This document shows positions 5,778 through 8,571 of a stretch of DNA of 8,571 bases, piece by piece. Positions within the stretch are counted from its first letter, which is position 1, and the number at the start of each line of letters is the position of its first letter. The translations under genes and the position numbers were made by a program. The DNA is from an uncultured Collinsella sp. (GTDB taxonomy: Bacteria > Actinomycetota > Coriobacteriia > Coriobacteriales > Coriobacteriaceae). Under the pieces are notes generated by a model. The model made no database searches. It had not been told where the DNA came from and was given only the letters and a program-made list of their open reading frames with translations. The DNA lies in assembly GCA_958348565.1 (NCBI GenBank), contig CATVZP010000085.1, positions 1-8,571 of the forward strand, in the 5' to 3' direction.

Positions 5778-6788
5778 ATGGCTCGCGAGGGCGCTCGTTC
5801 TAAGGATTCTGCTAAGCCTGGCATCAAGGAAGTTGCAGCGGTGGCGGGGGTTTCGCCTACTACGGTATCTCGCGTGCTTAATAACCGCGGTTATATTAGC
5901 CAAGAGACCCGCGATAAGGTCCACGCCGCGATGGAGCGCATCAACTATACGCCCAACGATATCGCCCGTGCCATGCTCAACGGCCGTCTGAACCTTATCG
6001 GCATGATCGTTCCCTTTGTGAGCAGTCCGTTCCATGCTCAGGTTGTGCAGGCGGTCGAGCGCACGTTGGCGGAAAACGGCTTTAAGATGTTGCTGTGCAA
6101 CAGCGCCAATCGACCTGATCTTGAGCGTTCCTATATCGACATGCTCCGCCGCAATATGGTCGACGGCGTCATCGTCAACTCCCTCAATATCGGTGCCGAG
6201 GCATATGCCGAGATGGGCTTGAGCCTGGTTGGCATCGACTGCGATCTTGGCGAGGGCTCTGTCCAGATTGCAAGTGACAGCTATGGCATCGGCGAGCTCG
6301 CCACGCGCCGTCTGATTGATGACGGCTGCAGGCGTATCCTGTGCCTGCGCAGCAATAGCCGCATGCGCATGCCTGCCAATAAGCGTACCGATGCCTACCT
6401 CGATGTTGTTGAGCAGGCCGGTTTGTCCGCGCTTGTCCGTGAGGTTGAGTTCGTTAAGCCCGACGACGAAAAGGGCGCGGTCGTTGCGAAGATCCTCGAT
6501 GAGAACCCCGATATTGACGGCATCTTTGCGGGAGACGATACGATGGCGGCCATCTGTCTCAACGTGATGAAGCAGCGCGGCTTGAGCGCTCCAGACGACA
6601 TTAAGGTCGTGGGCGCGGATGGTGCCCGCCGCACTATGACGTTTATGCCTGACTTAACAACCGTACGTCAAGATATCGATCGCATCGGAGAGCTCGCGGC
6701 GCAATCCATCATCGCTCTTATTAACGGCGATAATCCCGAATCGAATATCAAGCTCCCCGTTGAACTCATTGAGGGCAAAACCGCGTAG
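5778..6788 (+). CDS. LacI-family transcriptional repressor of the adjacent sugar genes
   Basis: This encodes 336 residues with the standard LacI/GalR layout. The helix-turn-helix is IKEVAAVAGVSPTTVSRVLN (16-35), and the hinge helix follows YTPNDIARAML (57-67). The periplasmic-binding-protein-like sensor domain runs from about 75 to 330, with typical blocks LIGMIVPFVSSPFHAQVV, VDGVIVNS, GIFAGDDTMAAICLNVM and the LTTVRQDIDRIGELA motif near the C-terminus. ATG at 5778 is chosen because GGGGGAGG lies just before it. The in-frame ATG at 5757 has no ribosome binding site and lies inside the operator. The gene is followed by the GH32/PTS genes, whose promoter carries matching operators, so its job is probably induction by the transported sugar or its phosphate. 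A conserved internal Cys/Arg-rich strand (RRILCLRSNSRMRM) is unremarkable. The effector is unknown: sucrose-6-phosphate, fructose or a fructoside phosphate are candidates. Confidence 0.92.
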   Translation: MAREGARSKDSAKPGIKEVAAVAGVSPTTVSRVLNNRGYISQETRDKVHAAMERINYTPNDIARAMLNGRLNLIGMIVPFVSSPFHAQVVQAVERTLAENGFKMLLCNSANRPDLERSYIDMLRRNMVDGVIVNSLNIGAEAYAEMGLSLVGIDCDLGEGSVQIASDSYGIGELATRRLIDDGCRRILCLRSNSRMRMPANKRTDAYLDVVEQAGLSALVREVEFVKPDDEKGAVVAKILDENPDIDGIFAGDDTMAAICLNVMKQRGLSAPDDIKVVGADGARRTMTFMPDLTTVRQDIDRIGELAAQSIIALINGDNPESNIKLPVELIEGKTA

Positions 6789-6841
6789 TTCATCCCGTGC
6801 CAAAAGAATTCCTCAAACGCCTCTGATGACCGTTCACCGGC

Positions 6842-6950
6842 ATATGTCAACCGTTTGCCGACGACTGGAACTGCGAAAAGACGTATTGGCGTGAAAACGT
6901 TTGACATATGAAAACGATTGACATATCTTGCCATTGTACCGAGTTAGTAT
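6842..6950 (+). promoter_or_regulatory. GH32/PTS operon promoter with three LacI-type operators
   Basis: A promoter TTGACA (6901-6906), 17 bases, TATCTT (6924-6929) precedes the GH32 gene. Three related sites surround it. ATATGTCAACCGTTTGCC (6842-6859) is in inverse orientation. TGAAAACGTTTGACATAT (6892-6909) covers the -35 box. TGAAAACGATTGACATAT (6909-6926) runs from the spacer into the -10 box. The latter two are a tandem pair whose centres are 17 bp apart. The outer site is centred 46 bp from the second and 63 bp from the third; 63 bp is close to six helical turns, so a looped complex is possible. Binding by the neighbouring LacI protein is inferred from the related site at its own promoter. 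Confidence 0.7.
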
Positions 6951-6971
6951 GTCGTGGAAAGGAAGTCTCGG

Positions 6972-8354
6972 ATGCACAAGGTGTATTACCAGCCTGAGGG
7001 AATTTGGGTAGGCGACATCATGCCGTACGGCGAGGACGGCACGTTCTATCTCTATCATCAGCGTGACACGCGTAACCCCGAACCTTTCGGAGAGCCGTTT
7101 GGCTGGGCACTCGCTACGACCAAGGATTTCGTCAACTACAAGGACTTTGGCGAGAGCCTTGAGCGCGGCGGCGACGAGGAAGTCGACCAGTACATTTATG
7201 CCGGCACGGTGTTTAAGGTGGGCGACAAGTACCATGCGCTCTACACTGGTTGCAATCGCGATAAGGTCCGCGCACGTTTGATGAAGCAGGTTCTTCTTCA
7301 CGCAACGAGCGACGACGCCGTCAAGTGGGAGAAGAACATCGCCGAGACGCTGCTTCCGCCCCAGGAGGGTTACGATGACCGCAACTGGCGCGATCCCTTT
7401 GTGCTTTGGGATGAGGAGAACGAAGAGTACATGCTCATCCTCGGCACGCGTGTGGGCGAGGACAAGCGTCTGATGACCGGCCGCCTGGTCAAGTTCACCT
7501 CCAAGGATCTGACCAACTGGGAGTTCCAGGGCGACTGGTGGAACCCGGGCCTGTACACCATGTTTGAGATGCCTGATCTCTTTAAGATGGGCGACTGGTG
7601 GTACCTCGTCTTTTCCGAGTACAGCGACGGCAACAAGACCCGTTACCGCATGTCCAAGTCCATCAACGGTCCTTGGATTACCCCCGCTGACGACTCCTTC
7701 GACGGCCGCGCGTACTACGCCGCTCGCACCGCATTCGATGGCGAGCGTCGCGTTCTCTTTGGTTGGGTTCCTACGCGTGACGAGGGCGGCGACCCCAGCT
7801 CTTACCTATGGGGTGGCACCTTTATGCCCCTCGAGATCGTTCAGCGTGCCGACGGAACGCTCGGCACCAAGCTCCCCGACAGCATGCTTGGCGCCTTTGG
7901 CGAGGCTAAGGCAGTCGAGACCTTTGAGCTTTCCTGCGAGTCGGGCAAGGTCGAGCAGGTGCTCGCCGCGGATGCCGGCTCCACCTACTTGCTCGATGCC
8001 GACATTGAGCTCGGCGGTAACGCTGCCGGCTTCTCGGTCAAGTTCGCCGAGGACGCCGAGACCGGTCTTGCCTATGAGTTCCGCGCCAACCTGCGCGAGG
8101 GCAAGCTCGAGTTCACGCCGGCTCCCCAGTACCCGTGGTTCCAGGTCAACAACATGGGCCTCGAGCGTCCGTTGTTCTTTAAGGGCGAGGGCACTCACCA
8201 TGTGCGTCTGGTCGTCGACGACGACATCGCGACCATCTTTGTCGATGATGTTGCGCTCAACGCTCGCTTCTGCAACAAGCAGGGCCAGGGTGTGGCGCTT
8301 ACCGTCACCGACGGTGCGCTCAAGTGCGCAAACGCAACGATCGCGTCTCTGTAG
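6972..8354 (+). CDS. Cytoplasmic GH32-like beta-fructosidase with a divergent active-site motif
   Basis: This encodes 460 residues with the GH32 plan: an N-terminal five-bladed beta-propeller (about 1-300) and a C-terminal beta-sandwich (about 320-460, ending in HHVRLVVDDDIATIFVDD). GH32 enzymes hydrolyse sucrose, sucrose-6-phosphate or fructans by a retaining mechanism. The probable nucleophile is D15 in WVGDIMPYG, in place of the usual NDPNG. The transition-state stabiliser is D141 in WRDP, and the acid/base is E199 in FEMPDLF, where most relatives have ECPD. No signal peptide is present, so the enzyme acts on imported substrate, fitting the PTS gene that follows after 45 bases. ATG at 6972 is chosen because AAAGGA lies eight bases before it; an in-frame GTG at 6954 would overlap that site. 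The substrate could be sucrose-6-phosphate or a phosphorylated fructo-oligosaccharide. An activity on another furanoside is possible given the altered motifs. Confidence 0.82.
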   Translation: MHKVYYQPEGIWVGDIMPYGEDGTFYLYHQRDTRNPEPFGEPFGWALATTKDFVNYKDFGESLERGGDEEVDQYIYAGTVFKVGDKYHALYTGCNRDKVRARLMKQVLLHATSDDAVKWEKNIAETLLPPQEGYDDRNWRDPFVLWDEENEEYMLILGTRVGEDKRLMTGRLVKFTSKDLTNWEFQGDWWNPGLYTMFEMPDLFKMGDWWYLVFSEYSDGNKTRYRMSKSINGPWITPADDSFDGRAYYAARTAFDGERRVLFGWVPTRDEGGDPSSYLWGGTFMPLEIVQRADGTLGTKLPDSMLGAFGEAKAVETFELSCESGKVEQVLAADAGSTYLLDADIELGGNAAGFSVKFAEDAETGLAYEFRANLREGKLEFTPAPQYPWFQVNNMGLERPLFFKGEGTHHVRLVVDDDIATIFVDDVALNARFCNKQGQGVALTVTDGALKCANATIASL

Positions 8355-8399
8355 CGGCAACGAACCGTTTTATGATTTAGAAAAGGAATGGAGAGGAAC

Positions 8400-8571
8400 A
8401 TGGACTACAAGGCAGTGTCCCAGCAAGTCGTCGACAACGTCGGCGGACTGGAGAACATCGAGGGCGCCACGCATTGCGTGACCCGTCTGCGTCTGGTGCT
8501 CAAGGATACGAGCAAATACAACAAGGCCGAGCTCGAGAACATCGATGGCGTCAAGGGCGTGCTGTACAACA
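8400..8571 (+). CDS. PTS permease EIIB domain, glucose/sucrose type (partial, runs off the window)
   Basis: The first 57 residues of a phosphotransferase-system permease are visible before the window ends. They form the start of an EIIB domain of the glucose/sucrose/beta-glucoside superfamily: VVDNVGGLENIEGATHC, then VTRLRLVLKD, then IDGVKGVLYN. The phosphorylated cysteine is C26 in HCVTRLR. Family members usually continue into a membrane EIIC domain and sometimes EIIA, which cannot be seen here. GAGAGGAA and an earlier AAGGAA lie just before the start. The gene follows the GH32 gene closely, with no terminator between them, and is therefore the likely second gene of the operon, importing and phosphorylating the sugar that GH32 then cleaves. 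Sucrose is the simplest guess for the substrate. Confidence 0.85.
   Translation, partial: MDYKAVSQQVVDNVGGLENIEGATHCVTRLRLVLKDTSKYNKAELENIDGVKGVLYN

Noticed and set aside
6842..6926. The repeated GH32 promoter sequences as a CRISPR-like or transposon repeat
   Set aside because: The units are about 18 bp, overlap each other, include an inverse copy and centre on a CG palindrome, all typical of repressor operators. There are no spacers or transposase.
7564..8481. A 305-codon plus-strand frame overlapping GH32 and the start of the PTS gene
   Set aside because: Ser/Arg/Pro-rich shadow frame inside two well-supported genes.

Overview
The window reads as chromosomal DNA of a GC-rich anaerobic fermenter, most probably a gut Coriobacteriia member such as Collinsella. 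This is inferred from the strong GC bias at third codon positions, the fermentative gene content and the style of the proteins; no rRNA or marker gene confirms it. All gene boundaries come from reading frames, start sites and motif recognition by eye.

Layout. (1) 5-454, minus strand: a MarR-family regulator. It is divergent, across a 289-base control region, from (2) an SDR-family oxidoreductase (744-1493) and a KdgT-family 2-keto-3-deoxygluconate-type permease (1602-2621). These two probably form a sugar-acid module, with a weak terminator-like hairpin between them and a strong 15-bp terminator after the second. (3) 2694-3087: a gene-free leader or control stretch holding a LacI-type palindrome. 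(4) 3088-5139 and 5225-5476: pyruvate formate-lyase in two pieces. The first gene encodes the catalytic core, with both active-site cysteines, but stops just before the glycyl-radical domain. The second is a separate 83-residue gene carrying that domain with its RVSGYA glycine motif. Two hairpins and a strong ribosome binding site lie between them. (5) 5499-5628: a long, nearly perfect palindromic element with 31-base outer arms and a 20-bp inner hairpin. (6) 5778-6788: a LacI-family repressor. (7) 6972-8354 and 8400 to the window end: a divergent GH32-like beta-fructosidase followed by the start of a glucose/sucrose-type PTS permease.

How the genes work together. The lacI, GH32 and PTS genes look like a self-contained module for uptake and cleavage of sucrose or a fructo-oligosaccharide. 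The PTS would import and phosphorylate the sugar, the cytoplasmic hydrolase would split it, and LacI would repress both itself and the catabolic promoter. Four matching operator-like sites support this, one at lacI and three at the GH32 promoter. The two-gene pyruvate formate-lyase would convert the resulting pyruvate to acetyl-CoA and formate. Its activase gene is not next to it.

The most notable item is the pyruvate formate-lyase split at the domain boundary into a core subunit and a stand-alone glycyl-radical subunit. It appears to be genuine gene fission, not a frameshift: each half has its own start, stop and ribosome binding site, and each half has gained a short extra tail at the break.
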